64,000 bases of DNA from an uncultured Anaerotruncus sp. (GCA_900539775.1 UQDL01000001.1:1-64000), one strand, 5' to 3'; numbered from the stretch's first letter, positions 33,768-42,940 are shown. Translations and numbers: made by a program. The notes: generated by a model from the letters alone, not told the origin.

Positions 33768-34216
33768 TGCACCGTGCTTCAGGGTTTATCGACAAAGAAT
33801 ATGAAAGGCTTTGATTTTGAAAATTTATGATTTTTGAAACGAAAATTGATAGCTTTTGAGTGGGTTTTGAAGCGGATTTCAAGCCGTCGATTTTAAAGCA
33901 GGATAAAGGGGTATGATTTTCGGGCGTTGAAATGCCCGAAAACGCCGTCCGGCAAAGCCTGTCGGCTTTTCGATTCGTAATACTTTTGCGTATGATTCCA
34001 AATTCGTATGCAGTTGAGCCTGTTTTTCGCAGAAAATCAAGGCTTTTGCGTATTCACTTGAGTGTTGCCGTATGACAAACCTATTTTTGAAAAATCAGGC
34101 AACGCTGTGAACAAAATAGCGGCAAGTTAAAGCAAAATAGAGTAACTCGTCGGACTAAAACTAAAAACAGCTTACAGACGATTTGTGAAAGCCTGTGAGC
34201 GAAATAGGAGGTTAAT
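33768..34216 (+). ncRNA. Conserved hairpin-rich non-coding stretch, copy B
   Basis: The counterpart of 16037-16485. The stems CGGGC/GCCCG and (A)GTGTTGCC/GGCAACGCT and GCTTACAGAC/GCCTGTGAGC are kept with some wobble or one mismatch. The stretch again ends at AGGAGG and the leader peptide. Confidence 0.45.
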
Positions 34217-34255
34217 ATGAACTACAAATTCACAACGAAAGGCAAATCAAATTAA
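34217..34255 (+). CDS. 12-residue leader peptide, copy B
   Basis: TAGGAGG lies 5 nt before ATG 34217; the peptide is MNYKFTTKGKSN, with a second AGGAGG right after the stop. Confidence 0.5.
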   Translation: MNYKFTTKGKSN

Positions 34256-34293
34256 AGGAGGCAGATATAAAATCATAGTTAGCGTGTTGCCTT

Positions 34294-34533
34294 ATGGCAG
34301 CAAAGGAAATAAATTCTAAAGCATCAGGCAATAATAGTATTGAAAAAGCAAGCGGGAGTGAGCTGAAAATCAATACACAAAACATTGCCGATGAGAGAAT
34401 CAGCACGGAGCTTTGGATGCAGCATTTTGCAAATACCCTGCTGAATCAAAATGCGATTGACGACAAAACCTATCGCAAATTGATGGGTAAAATCAGCGTA
34501 GAAGTCAATCGCAGATACGGAAAAATAAACTGA
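34294..34533 (+). CDS. Small protein before the second recombinase, SHOCT-like end
   Basis: A 79-residue protein. After MAAK, shared with copy A, it is unrelated. The end, NTLLNQNAIDDKTYRKLMGK, resembles a SHOCT motif (short helical pair). It stands where TnpW-like proteins stand before clostridial serine recombinases. The role is unknown. Confidence 0.5.
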   Translation: MAAKEINSKASGNNSIEKASGSELKINTQNIADERISTELWMQHFANTLLNQNAIDDKTYRKLMGKISVEVNRRYGKIN

Positions 34534-34660
34534 AAAGCTCTGTAAAACATTACCAAAACAGGTATCAATCCCCTAATGAATGCAGGGGTGAAATACTGTA
34601 AAATAAAGCTGGATAATAGAAATTATTTGTGATATTGTCTGCTTGGAAAGGAGTAAAAAT

Positions 34661-36334
34661 ATGGATATATATTCAACTCGTGAGAGAATAAGAAAAGAAA
34701 ATATCAACTTTATGAACCTGCCGCTTCGTGTAACATTTTACGCTCGTGTCAGCACGGATTTTAATGTGCAGTTAAATTCGCTTGATAACCAAATAACATA
34801 TTACACCGATTTCATCAGGAAAAATCCGAATTGGGAATATGTTGACGGCTATGTTGATGAGGGCATATCGGGCGTATCGACTGCAAAGCGTGAGCGATTC
34901 AACGAGATGATTGAGGACGCAAAGGCGGGAATGTTTGACCTGATTGTAACCAAAGAGGTATCGAGATTTGCCCGTAACACGCTGGACAGTATTCGCTTTA
35001 CCCGTGAACTTTTATCAAGCGGAGTGGCTGTGTATTTTCAAAATGACAACATAAACACGCTTGACGAGGACAGCGAATTAAGGCTGACGATTATGTCATC
35101 AATGGCGCAAGACGAGTCGAGAAAAATCTCTACACGTGTGCGATTCGGTCATCAACAGGCTATCAAAAAAGGGACTGTACTCGGCACAAACAATATGTAC
35201 GGCTACATCAAAAAAGACGGCAAGCTGATGATTGACGAAACGCAAGCCGACTTTGTGCGAGAACTGTTTGAAATGTATGCCACGGGAAAATTCAGTATGA
35301 AGCAAATGGAAAAGCACTTTTACCAAAAAGGAATACGAAATTCAAAAGGCAAAATACTCTCCCACTCAACGATGAGCAACATCATACGCAACCCGAAATA
35401 CAAGGGATACTATGCAGGAAACAAGGTGCGAATTACTGACCTGTTCACAAAGAAGCAAAAGTTTTTGCCGGAGGAAGAATGGGTTATGTATAAAGACGAA
35501 ACCGGTGAAACAGTACCTGCAATCGTCAGCGAGGAATTGTGGGACAAAGCAAATGAAGTGCTATATATGCGAAGTCAAGATGTAATCACGGCACAGCACA
35601 AGACGGTGCATCAAAACCTGCTGACAGGCAAACTGATATGTGCACACTGCGGTATGCCCTACTATCGCAAGGACGCAGTAAGCAAGGGCGGAGAGAAAAT
35701 CTCAAAGTGGGTATGCTCGGGTAAGATAAAAAACGGTGCGTCAAGCTGTCCGAGCCGAGCAATTTACGAAAGTGAAATCAAGCCGATTATCGAAGACATT
35801 TTCAAATCGGGGCAACAGCATATTGAGGAACTTTCGGCGTGTGTGCTGAAGCTTGTGTCCGAAGTTCTTGACACAAATGAAAACAAGGACGAGCTTAACA
35901 GGCTGAATCAAGAGCTTATCACACGGCAAAAAATGAAAGCGAAGCTATTACAATACAACGCTGACGGAAAAATGAACGACAGCGAATTCATACGAATGAC
36001 TGCCGACTGCGATAACGAAATTAAAGACATTGAGAAAAAAATTAACGCCCTAAACAAAACATCAAAAACCGAACGAGAGATGAAAAAAGAGCTTGCAGAA
36101 ATCAAAACCATACTGAAAGCGGCGGAAAAGCACATTGACGGTGAGGAAATCGACAGAGCATTTGTTGACCGATATATAAGCGATATTACGGTCTATCCCG
36201 ATGAGGAAATAACACGCTTTGAGATACACCTGAAAGCCGGAACAACAGTCACTAAAACACTTCAAAACCTTACGAGCCGTGCAGGTAGCAATAGTAAGAA
36301 AATGATCAAGGCTTATGAAGAATCAATGAAATAA
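34661..36334 (+). CDS. Large serine recombinase 2
   Basis: A 557-residue recombinase, from ATG 34661 (AAAGGAG 7 nt upstream). Catalytic Ser31 is in FYARVSTDFN; DEGISGVSTAKRERF, KEVSRFARNTLDS and MAQDESRKIS follow. The recombinase domain (NNMYGYIKKDG, STMSNIIRNPKYKGYYAG), zinc ribbon (CAHCGMPYYRKD, WVCSGKI, SSCPSR) and a coiled coil end the protein. It is not a close relative of recombinase 1 although both stand behind the same 948-bp block. It probably moves the element whose right end is just downstream, between 36335 and about 36410. Confidence 0.92.
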   Translation: MDIYSTRERIRKENINFMNLPLRVTFYARVSTDFNVQLNSLDNQITYYTDFIRKNPNWEYVDGYVDEGISGVSTAKRERFNEMIEDAKAGMFDLIVTKEVSRFARNTLDSIRFTRELLSSGVAVYFQNDNINTLDEDSELRLTIMSSMAQDESRKISTRVRFGHQQAIKKGTVLGTNNMYGYIKKDGKLMIDETQADFVRELFEMYATGKFSMKQMEKHFYQKGIRNSKGKILSHSTMSNIIRNPKYKGYYAGNKVRITDLFTKKQKFLPEEEWVMYKDETGETVPAIVSEELWDKANEVLYMRSQDVITAQHKTVHQNLLTGKLICAHCGMPYYRKDAVSKGGEKISKWVCSGKIKNGASSCPSRAIYESEIKPIIEDIFKSGQQHIEELSACVLKLVSEVLDTNENKDELNRLNQELITRQKMKAKLLQYNADGKMNDSEFIRMTADCDNEIKDIEKKINALNKTSKTEREMKKELAEIKTILKAAEKHIDGEEIDRAFVDRYISDITVYPDEEITRFEIHLKAGTTVTKTLQNLTSRAGSNSKKMIKAYEESMK

Positions 36335-36408
36335 GATTTAGCGAAGCAAGATTATAATGATGATTGCTAAACGGCAATCCAACGGTGCACGCCGCACAGG
36401 CAAAGCAC

Positions 36409-36447
36409 AAAAAAACTGCGCCGGCAACAGCCGACGCAGTTAATTTT
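36409..36447. terminator. Two-way hairpin terminator
   Basis: ACTGCGCCGGC pairs with GCCGACGCAGT over AACA, with A7 before and TTAATTTTTT after. It ends the DUF296 gene on the minus strand, and may be the original 3' terminator of the split SASP gene on the plus strand. Confidence 0.8.
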
Positions 36448-36492
36448 TTCTCTATAAAATTCTGCCCGGCAAATTCATACGAATTTGCTTTT

Positions 36493-36927
36493 TTAATTTT
36501 CATGCTTATTAAAATCAAAAAGATTTAAGCCCACCGAATCGCTGAAGGTGCGTTCAACAGCACCGTTTACAATTGTTATAACCATTTCACAGGTGGCACT
36601 AATAACGGCTTTATTCAAATGGCCGCCGAAAACCTCGCCCTTATCATTACCCGCACTCATATGCAGATGGGCATAATATTCGCCGTTCATTGTGCTGACC
36701 GTGCCGGTGAGCGACACAATTTCAAAAGCACCGGTAAAGCTGTTTGAATAATACTTTTTCTCATCCGTGTTAAAAACGCCGACGGTAAAATCATTAACGG
36801 CACCGAGTGCGCTTATATTTGCAAGCTTTATATTTTCTGCAAATGAAATTTTTTCAAGCTGCTCAAGAATTTCCTCGCCCTTATCAAGGCGGGCTATAAC
36901 CGTGTTTTCAAATCTTCTGTATTCCAT
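36493..36927 (-). CDS. DUF296/PPC-domain protein
   Basis: A 144-residue single PPC (DUF296) domain: MEYRRFENTVIARLDKGEEI, ALGAVNDFTVGVF, YYAHLHMSAGN, GEVFGGHLNKA. The three His residues (HLH and GGH) form the metal-type site of this trimeric fold; plant relatives bind AT-rich DNA, the bacterial role is unknown. ATG 36927 is preferred over an in-frame ATG 36936. It is the first ordinary chromosomal gene after the island. Confidence 0.85.
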   Translation of the reverse strand: MEYRRFENTVIARLDKGEEILEQLEKISFAENIKLANISALGAVNDFTVGVFNTDEKKYYSNSFTGAFEIVSLTGTVSTMNGEYYAHLHMSAGNDKGEVFGGHLNKAVISATCEMVITIVNGAVERTFSDSVGLNLFDFNKHEN

Positions 36928-36987
36928 AAAGCACAACCCATATAAAAGTAATAAAATTTTAAACCAAACCTCAAGGCAAAAACGCTT

Positions 36988-37458
36988 CTAAAACAGATTT
37001 TTATCCTCGTTTTTACGCTTTTTGCGCAAATCTGAAAAAAAATCCGAAAGCATTTTTGCACATTCGCTTTCATATTCGCCGCCTACTATTTCCGGCTTAT
37101 GATTATAAGGCAAATCATTGAAATTTATTACAGATCCGAATGAGCCTGCCTTATAATCGTATGCGCCGAAAGTAACTTTTTTGATGCGTGAATTTATAAT
37201 GGCACCTGCGCACATTGGGCATGGTTCAAGAGTTACAAACAATTCACATTCCCAAAGCCGCCAACCGCCAAGCGTGCGGCATGCATTATTTATTGCCTCA
37301 ATTTCGGCATGGCAAAGTGCGTTTTTGGCAAGCTCTCGCCTATTGCGCCCCTCACCCACTATTATTCCGTTTTTTACCACCACTGCGCCTACGGGCACTT
37401 CACCCTCTGCGGCACTGATTTTTGCGAGCTCTGCGGCACGCTGCATAAAGCCCTGCAT
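36988..37458 (-). CDS. tadA: tRNA-specific adenosine deaminase
   Basis: A 156-residue enzyme that turns adenosine 34 of tRNA-Arg into inosine. The zinc and catalytic motif is HAEIEAI (His and Glu) and PCPMCAGAI (two Cys), with GEGRNRREL before and KKVTFGAYDYKAG after, as in TadA. It begins one base after the CPBP gene's stop region on the minus strand, so they are likely co-transcribed. Confidence 0.93.
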   Translation of the reverse strand: MQGFMQRAAELAKISAAEGEVPVGAVVVKNGIIVGEGRNRRELAKNALCHAEIEAINNACRTLGGWRLWECELFVTLEPCPMCAGAIINSRIKKVTFGAYDYKAGSFGSVINFNDLPYNHKPEIVGGEYESECAKMLSDFFSDLRKKRKNEDKNLF

Positions 37459-37459
37459 A

Positions 37460-38584
37460 TTACACCTTTTTTATGCTCATGATAACGGAAACAACAAAAT
37501 AAGCTGCCGAAAGAATAAGCACCGGAGACGAGAAAAATGCGCCGAGCTTTTGAGCCGTTGTGTTTGCATAAGGCGTGTTATCCCGCTCATCAAGTTTAAA
37601 TATTATTTGTTTTTTAAGTGCAAGAATCACAACGCAAATTGCGCCTGCGGCAATCCAAAAGCCAAAAAGCACATAACCTGCAATTTCGCCTGCTTTTTCG
37701 CTGACGGCATATTGAAAAATGCTGCTTATAACGCTCATTGCATTATTAAAACCATGAATGAATATTGCAGGCACAACAGAATCCGTGCGCACGGTTACAT
37801 AGCCCAAAATCAAGCCAACGAGAGTGGCAAATATAAATTGGATTATATTGCCGTGAATAAGACCGAAAATTATTGAAACGGCAACAACACCAAATGCCTT
37901 ACCGTATTTTTTAACGATTCCGAGAGCACAGCAGCGCAGCGAAAATTCCTCGCAAATTGCGGGCACGATTGCCGTGGCAACAAGCGAAATAAGGCAGGCG
38001 AAAGCATTGGTGGGATCCGGAGTTTCAGGCTGTGTTAATTCAAAGCCGGTTGACTTTGAAAGCATAGACAAAATTCCAACCACATAATCAGCACCGACAC
38101 AACACAGCATTCCCGCACCCACCCAAAGGCAGAGCTGTGAAAAAGGCATTTGCCTTGACGGCACAAGAGGACCTGAAAGCTTTTTCTTATTTATTGCCGC
38201 GGCCAAGCCAAACGGCACGGCAAGAGCCAACACCTCAACAAAAATTATGCCAAAGCAATCCTGAAAAACAGAAGAACTTTGATATTTTTGATAAAAGGCC
38301 GAATCTGCACTGAGCAAAAGGCTTGCGAAAAGCTGAACTGCCAAAAAAGCAAGCACGCAGCCGCCGATTATATTACCCAGCGAGCGAATTTGCCTGCGCT
38401 GGGCTTTTGCCTGCTGCTGATAATAAAGCTGCTGATTATAATTCGGATTTCCGTTTGGGCCGAAACCCGGATTATACCAACCGTTTCCGCCGGTATTTCC
38501 CGAATTACAGCCGTTATAATTATTGAAATTATTATAATTGTTATTGTAATTGTTATAGTTGTTAAAGTTATTAAAATTATTCAA
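37460..38584 (-). CDS. CPBP-family intramembrane metalloprotease with Asn/Tyr-rich N-terminus
   Basis: A 374-residue membrane protein. Residues 1-55 are a low-complexity tract of Asn, Tyr, Phe and Gly (NNFNNFNNYNNYNNNYNNFN). Seven or eight membrane helices follow, with the protease motifs EEFSLR (Glu-Glu-x3-Arg), FGLIHGN and IHGFNNA. CPBP enzymes are Rce1-like proteases, often for bacteriocin maturation or immunity. The tract may be a flexible, cytoplasmic extension; such tails are not general in the family. Confidence 0.88.
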   Translation of the reverse strand: MNNFNNFNNYNNYNNNYNNFNNYNGCNSGNTGGNGWYNPGFGPNGNPNYNQQLYYQQQAKAQRRQIRSLGNIIGGCVLAFLAVQLFASLLLSADSAFYQKYQSSSVFQDCFGIIFVEVLALAVPFGLAAAINKKKLSGPLVPSRQMPFSQLCLWVGAGMLCCVGADYVVGILSMLSKSTGFELTQPETPDPTNAFACLISLVATAIVPAICEEFSLRCCALGIVKKYGKAFGVVAVSIIFGLIHGNIIQFIFATLVGLILGYVTVRTDSVVPAIFIHGFNNAMSVISSIFQYAVSEKAGEIAGYVLFGFWIAAGAICVVILALKKQIIFKLDERDNTPYANTTAQKLGAFFSSPVLILSAAYFVVSVIMSIKKV

Positions 38585-38620
38585 AACTTATCCTCTTAAC
38601 CGAAAATATGCCATAGCAAC

Positions 38621-39499
38621 TCAATCAAGCTCTGCGGCAATTTTTTTAATATAGGCTCTAAGCTCATCTTTAGTGTCCGGATGATTTAAACCAACCTCAA
38701 TATTGGCCTCTAAAATTCCAAACTTATTGCCCATGTCATAACGCACGCCCTCATATTCAAGCGCAACAACGCCCTCTGTTTGAGCAAGTGTTTTCATAGC
38801 ATCGGTAAGCTGCAATTCATTGCCTGTGCCGAGCGGAGTTTTCTCAAGAATTCCGAAAATTTCAGGAGGAAGAACAACTCTGCCGAGAATTGAAAAATTA
38901 CCCATTATCTGCTCCGGCTTAGGCTTTTCAATCATATCTGTGCAGGTGTAACAATTATCCTCAAGATGCTCTGTTTTAAGAGAACAATATCTTGTGATTG
39001 CCATGCCCGGCACCTCTTTAACACCTACTATGCCCTTGCCGTATTTTTCATAAGCATCACAAAGCTGCTTTGTGCATGGCTCTGTTTTTGAAAGAATAAC
39101 ATCATCCCCGTAAAGAACCGCAAAAGGCTCATTACCAACAAAATTTTTGGCGCAAAGCACTGCATGGCCAAGGCCCTTTGTTTCCTTTTGGCGCAGAAAA
39201 TAAATATTGCCGAAATTTGAGCATGCAAGCACATCTTCATAAATATCTTTTTTGCTTTCATTGCCTGCAAGCTTTGACTCAAGCTCATAATTATGATCAA
39301 AATGATCCTCAATGGCTCCCTTATTTCTGTTTGTGATAATAAGGATTTCCTCTATGCCCGAATCAAAAGCTTCTTCAACTATATACTGAATAGCCGGCTT
39401 ATCAACAATATTCAACATTTCCTTGGGGATTGCTTTTGATGCAGGAAGCACTCTTGTGCCGAGCCCCGCTGCCGGAATTATAGCTTTTCTTACTTTCAA
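38621..39499 (-). CDS. galU: UTP-glucose-1-phosphate uridylyltransferase
   Basis: A 292-residue enzyme making UDP-glucose. The nucleotidyl-transfer loop is IPAAGLGTRVLPASKAIPKE near residues 8-27, with DKPAIQYIVEEA, LYGDDVIL (metal Asp), MIEKPKPEQ and YDMGNKFG following. The length is that of GalU. UDP-glucose feeds wall polymers and galactose use, which fits the two alpha-galactosidases further on. Confidence 0.93.
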   Translation of the reverse strand: MKVRKAIIPAAGLGTRVLPASKAIPKEMLNIVDKPAIQYIVEEAFDSGIEEILIITNRNKGAIEDHFDHNYELESKLAGNESKKDIYEDVLACSNFGNIYFLRQKETKGLGHAVLCAKNFVGNEPFAVLYGDDVILSKTEPCTKQLCDAYEKYGKGIVGVKEVPGMAITRYCSLKTEHLEDNCYTCTDMIEKPKPEQIMGNFSILGRVVLPPEIFGILEKTPLGTGNELQLTDAMKTLAQTEGVVALEYEGVRYDMGNKFGILEANIEVGLNHPDTKDELRAYIKKIAAELD

Positions 39500-39592
39500 A
39501 ACATTATCCTCCTTGATAACATTATTTTTTTATTTTTTGCCGTCACGGGCTACAAATGCCGCCGGCTTTTTCTTTTGACTGCAAAACGCAAA

Positions 39593-40591
39593 TCAAAAGA
39601 AATTCATAAGGCTTTCCAACAGCCCGATTGCAAAATATGCGATGCATGGAGCAAAAAAGCTTACTCCGCCCCTGCTTGCTATGAAAAGGCGCCTCATTTC
39701 CGCCTGCGGCAAATCACCGTTTGCGCCCATAAGCGGATTCATTGTGATATCGGCTCCCGAAGACAGCTTTTCATCAATGTTTTTTACGAGCTCTGCAATT
39801 TTTTTGCGATAAAGATTATCCGCAACAAGCCCTATAACAATGTGGATTACAACCAAAGCCGCAAGCACAATCAGGCTTGGCACCATAACACCGGTTGATT
39901 GCATAAGAGCTGCGATTTTTTGAGACTGCTCTGCCGTTACGGTTGCCGAATTGCCTATAATCTGAGCCGTGCCGTTTAAAAAATCCGTAAGCGGCTTTTG
40001 ATAAATAACGCTCACAACAAGCCTTGCAATGAATTCTATTGCAATGAAAAGAATTCCGGGCTTATACATTTTTCGAAAGAAAAGGTAATACGGGCCGAAA
40101 ATAAAAGCAGCCCAATTCCAATTCAGTTTTTTGCCTTTGCGGAATTTTGAAATAAACTTGGTAAAATTAGGGCCGATTGCCGAAACCTCATCGGCAACCA
40201 AAACACCGTCTATTTTTTCATTTTTATTGACTGTATATTCCTTTGGAATACTTGTGCCCGAAGGCATCTGGAATGTGATAAACGGCGGCATTTTTCCGGG
40301 TGCATTATTTTCGTTTCCCGATTCCGAACCTAATTGAGCGTTTTCGCTTAAAGGATCAAAGGGATTTCTTTTATCTGCGTTTTCCTGCCGAGAAGGTTCC
40401 TGCTTTTCCTCGTTTTTATGCCTGTCATAAACAAAGCCCTGCGAATGAAGACTTTCGTTTGCACATTTGCCCAGCTTTTCATAGCAGCTTCTGTGATGGG
40501 GTGTGCCGCAAACGGGGCAGGTTACAACATCATCACCGGCTTTAAAAGGCTCGCCGCAAACGGGGCATTTTTGGTTATCATATAAAGACAT
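39593..40591 (-). CDS. Zinc-finger membrane protein with DUF2628
   Basis: A 332-residue protein. Residues 9-40 form a RING-like prokaryotic zinc finger (CPVCGEPF, CPVCGTPHHRSCYEKLGKC). A charged linker follows, then NWNWAAFIFGPYYLFFRKMY, the DUF2628 mark, and three or four membrane helices. The function is not known. It faces the prfB gene across a shared 260-bp region. Confidence 0.8.
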   Translation of the reverse strand: MSLYDNQKCPVCGEPFKAGDDVVTCPVCGTPHHRSCYEKLGKCANESLHSQGFVYDRHKNEEKQEPSRQENADKRNPFDPLSENAQLGSESGNENNAPGKMPPFITFQMPSGTSIPKEYTVNKNEKIDGVLVADEVSAIGPNFTKFISKFRKGKKLNWNWAAFIFGPYYLFFRKMYKPGILFIAIEFIARLVVSVIYQKPLTDFLNGTAQIIGNSATVTAEQSQKIAALMQSTGVMVPSLIVLAALVVIHIVIGLVADNLYRKKIAELVKNIDEKLSSGADITMNPLMGANGDLPQAEMRRLFIASRGGVSFFAPCIAYFAIGLLESLMNFF

Positions 40592-40749
40592 ATAATTTGC
40601 TCCTGTTTAAAATATTTTAAAAAGCTTGCCGAAATAACGGCTTAACTTAAATTAAAGGATATAATTCGTCATTTAATTATACCTTAATTTAGCACACAAA
40701 ATCAACATAATAGTTAAAAATAAGTAAATATATTTTTAACGATAACACC

Positions 40750-40778
40750 TTGAAATAAAGAAGGATTTTGTATATAAT
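40750..40778 (+). promoter_or_regulatory. prfB promoter
   Basis: TTGAAA (40750-40755), 17 bp, TATAAT (40773-40778), 75 bp before the prfB start. Confidence 0.8.
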
Positions 40779-40852
40779 AGCATATACAATTTTCAGAGAT
40801 AACATTAACATTATTATATTCGAAGCCCTAAGGGGCGGAAAGGCAGCAATTT

Positions 40853-41974
40853 ATGATAGAATTTGAAGATTTAAGACTCAGGCTGCTTGAATCAGAAAAG
40901 CCGATTGAAAATTTAAAAGAGGCGCTTGCAATAGACCATGTTAAAAACGAGATTGCAGAGCTTGAAAAGCAAGCTTCTGCCCCAGGATTTTGGGATGACA
41001 GCGAAAACAGCCAAAAAGTGCTTAAAAAAACCGGTGCTCTTAAAGCAAAGGTTGAAAGCTATGATTCGCTAAAAAACGATTACGATGACACCTTAATGAT
41101 GATTGAGCTTGCAAACGAAGAAAATGACGAAAGCATGCTTGAAGACTGCACTAAATCCGTTGATTCCATTGAAAGCAAAATTGAGAGCCTTACTCTTTCC
41201 ACCCTTCTCAGCGGCGAATACGACAGCAAAAATGCCCTGCTTACATTCCACGCAGGTGCCGGCGGAACAGAAGCCATGGATTGGGCGGAAATGCTTTTCA
41301 GAATGTATAACCGTTGGGGCGAGCGCCACGGCTACAAGGTTTCAACACTTGATTACCTTGACGGTGATGTGGCCGGCTTAAAGAGCGCCACCATTTTAAT
41401 TGAGGGTGAAAACGCATACGGATATTTGAAAGGCGAAATGGGAATTCACCGCCTTGTGCGTGTGTCTCCGTTTGACTCCTCGGGAAGAAGGCACACATCT
41501 TTTGCATCAGTTGAGGTTATGCCTGAAATTGACGATGATGTTAATGTTGACATCAGAGATGAAGACATTAAAATGGACGTTTACAGAGCCTCCGGAGCCG
41601 GCGGGCAAAAGGTTAACAAAACCTCATCGGCAGTTCGCCTTACGCATATTCCGACAGGCATTGTTGTTTCTTGCCAAATCGAAAGATCGCAGCATCAAAA
41701 CCGCGAGGTTGCAATGAGAATGCTTAAATCAAAGCTTGTGGAAATTAAAGAGCGTGAAAATCTTGAAAAAATCGAGGACATTAAAGGCGACCAAAAGGAA
41801 ATTGCATGGGGCAGCCAAATTCGTTCTTATGTTTTCATGCCTTACACAATGGCCAAAGACCACAGAACAGGCTATGAAATGGGCAACATAAATGCCGTTA
41901 TGGACGGCGATATAGACGGCTTCATTAACGCTTATTTGAAGCAAAAAAGCGTGCAGGAAGCAGAAAACAACTGA
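40853..41974 (+). CDS. prfB: Peptide chain release factor 2
   Basis: A 373-residue factor that frees proteins at UGA and UAA codons. VSPFDSSGRRHTSFA carries the SPF stop-codon motif, and SGAGGQKVNKTSSAVRL the GGQ hydrolysis motif. The frame is open from ATG 40853 through the whole N-terminal domain, so the usual in-frame UGA and programmed frameshift near codon 25 are absent. GGAAAGG lies 10 nt before the start. Confidence 0.95.
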   Translation: MIEFEDLRLRLLESEKPIENLKEALAIDHVKNEIAELEKQASAPGFWDDSENSQKVLKKTGALKAKVESYDSLKNDYDDTLMMIELANEENDESMLEDCTKSVDSIESKIESLTLSTLLSGEYDSKNALLTFHAGAGGTEAMDWAEMLFRMYNRWGERHGYKVSTLDYLDGDVAGLKSATILIEGENAYGYLKGEMGIHRLVRVSPFDSSGRRHTSFASVEVMPEIDDDVNVDIRDEDIKMDVYRASGAGGQKVNKTSSAVRLTHIPTGIVVSCQIERSQHQNREVAMRMLKSKLVEIKERENLEKIEDIKGDQKEIAWGSQIRSYVFMPYTMAKDHRTGYEMGNINAVMDGDIDGFINAYLKQKSVQEAENN

Positions 41975-42038
41975 CGGAATAATGTTTAAATAATTGTGTT
42001 TTAATTTTAAATTTCAAAAAATTCCATATTTAATATTT

Positions 42039-42076
42039 CTCCTTTCGCAAAAAATAATTGCGGGAGGAGTTTTTTT
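42039..42076 (+). terminator. Hairpin plus T run that hides the ribosome site of the deacetylase gene
   Basis: CTCCTTTCGCAA (42039-42050) pairs with TTGCGGGAGGAG (42058-42069), followed by seven T and at once by ATG 42077. The GGGAGGAG ribosome site is in the 3' arm. It can end prfB transcripts and also block translation of read-through RNA. Confidence 0.65.
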
Positions 42077-42940
42077 ATGCAAAAACAAAATAATTTTAAA
42101 AAAGTAATAGCGGGTGCAGCTGTTTTTTGCCTTGCTTTTGCAGGCTGCGCAAGGCAAGGCGGCGAGGCTTTGCAATCAACTACAAGCAAGGCGGAGGAGA
42201 GCACAACAAACGTGGCGGAAACAACGCTGGAGGCATCCGGAGTGCGGCTTGACATAAAAGACTACAGCAGCGAGCCTATAACCTGGGGACCCGGAAACAT
42301 AAAGGATCACAAGCGCCCCACAGACCCGGAAAATCTGCAAAACAAATTTGCGGAGCTTAATGCGCAATGGCTTTTGCCGCAGGAAAAAACCATTTGCCTG
42401 ACATTTGATGAGGGATATGAAAACGGTTTTACTGCGCAGATTTTAGACACTCTTGCTCAAAAAAACATAAAGGCAATTTTCTTTTGCACATATGATTATG
42501 TTAAGGACAATCCAACCCTTGTGAGCAGAATGATAAACGAGGGGCACATTGTGGGAAATCACAGCTACAGACACCTGAATATGACACAGGTTGATCTTGA
42601 AACGGCATCCGACGAAATAACGATGATGCACGATTATATGGCACAGATGTTTCAATACGAAATGAAATATTTTCGCTTTCCGGAGGGTGCATTCAGTGAG
42701 CAAACGATTGCGCTTGCCGCAGATTTGGGATACCGCAGCGTATTTTGGAGCTTTGCTTATGCCGATTGGGACAAAGACAAACAGCCAAACGAAAAAGAGG
42801 CTTACGACCGCATCATTTCTTCCACACATGACGGCGAAATCATGCTGCTGCACGCCGTTTCAAGCACAAATGCCGATATTTTGGGGGCCGTTATAGATGA
42901 CATTCAAAATCAAGGCTACACCTTTACAACGGAGCTTTAA
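42077..42940 (+). CDS. Polysaccharide deacetylase lipoprotein (PdaA-like)
   Basis: A 287-residue exported enzyme. LAFAGCARQGG gives a lipobox with Cys23 as the lipid site. A Ser/Thr-rich linker follows, then the NodB domain: ICLTFDEGYENG (the Asp of TFDEG), GNHSYRHLNM (H-S-x-x-H metal motif), RFPEGAFS and IMLLHAVS. GNIKDHKRPTDPENLQNKF before the domain is as in PdaA, which removes acetyl groups from muramic acid to form spore-cortex delta-lactam. That would fit a spore former. Confidence 0.88.
   Translation: MQKQNNFKKVIAGAAVFCLAFAGCARQGGEALQSTTSKAEESTTNVAETTLEASGVRLDIKDYSSEPITWGPGNIKDHKRPTDPENLQNKFAELNAQWLLPQEKTICLTFDEGYENGFTAQILDTLAQKNIKAIFFCTYDYVKDNPTLVSRMINEGHIVGNHSYRHLNMTQVDLETASDEITMMHDYMAQMFQYEMKYFRFPEGAFSEQTIALAADLGYRSVFWSFAYADWDKDKQPNEKEAYDRIISSTHDGEIMLLHAVSSTNADILGAVIDDIQNQGYTFTTEL

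Larger units (their letters stand above)
33358..34306. repeat. Long direct repeat, copy B (949 bp)
   Basis: The second copy of the block at 15626-16573. Differences are scattered substitutions; the region near 34015-34040 and 34095-34140 is the most changed. Confidence 0.9.

Noticed and set aside
36306..36518. Minus-strand frame of 70 codons past the second recombinase
   Set aside because: It runs through a terminator hairpin and overlaps the end of the DUF296 gene; no ribosome site.
40853..40950. Programmed frameshift in prfB
   Set aside because: Looked for the in-frame UGA near codon 25; the frame is open.
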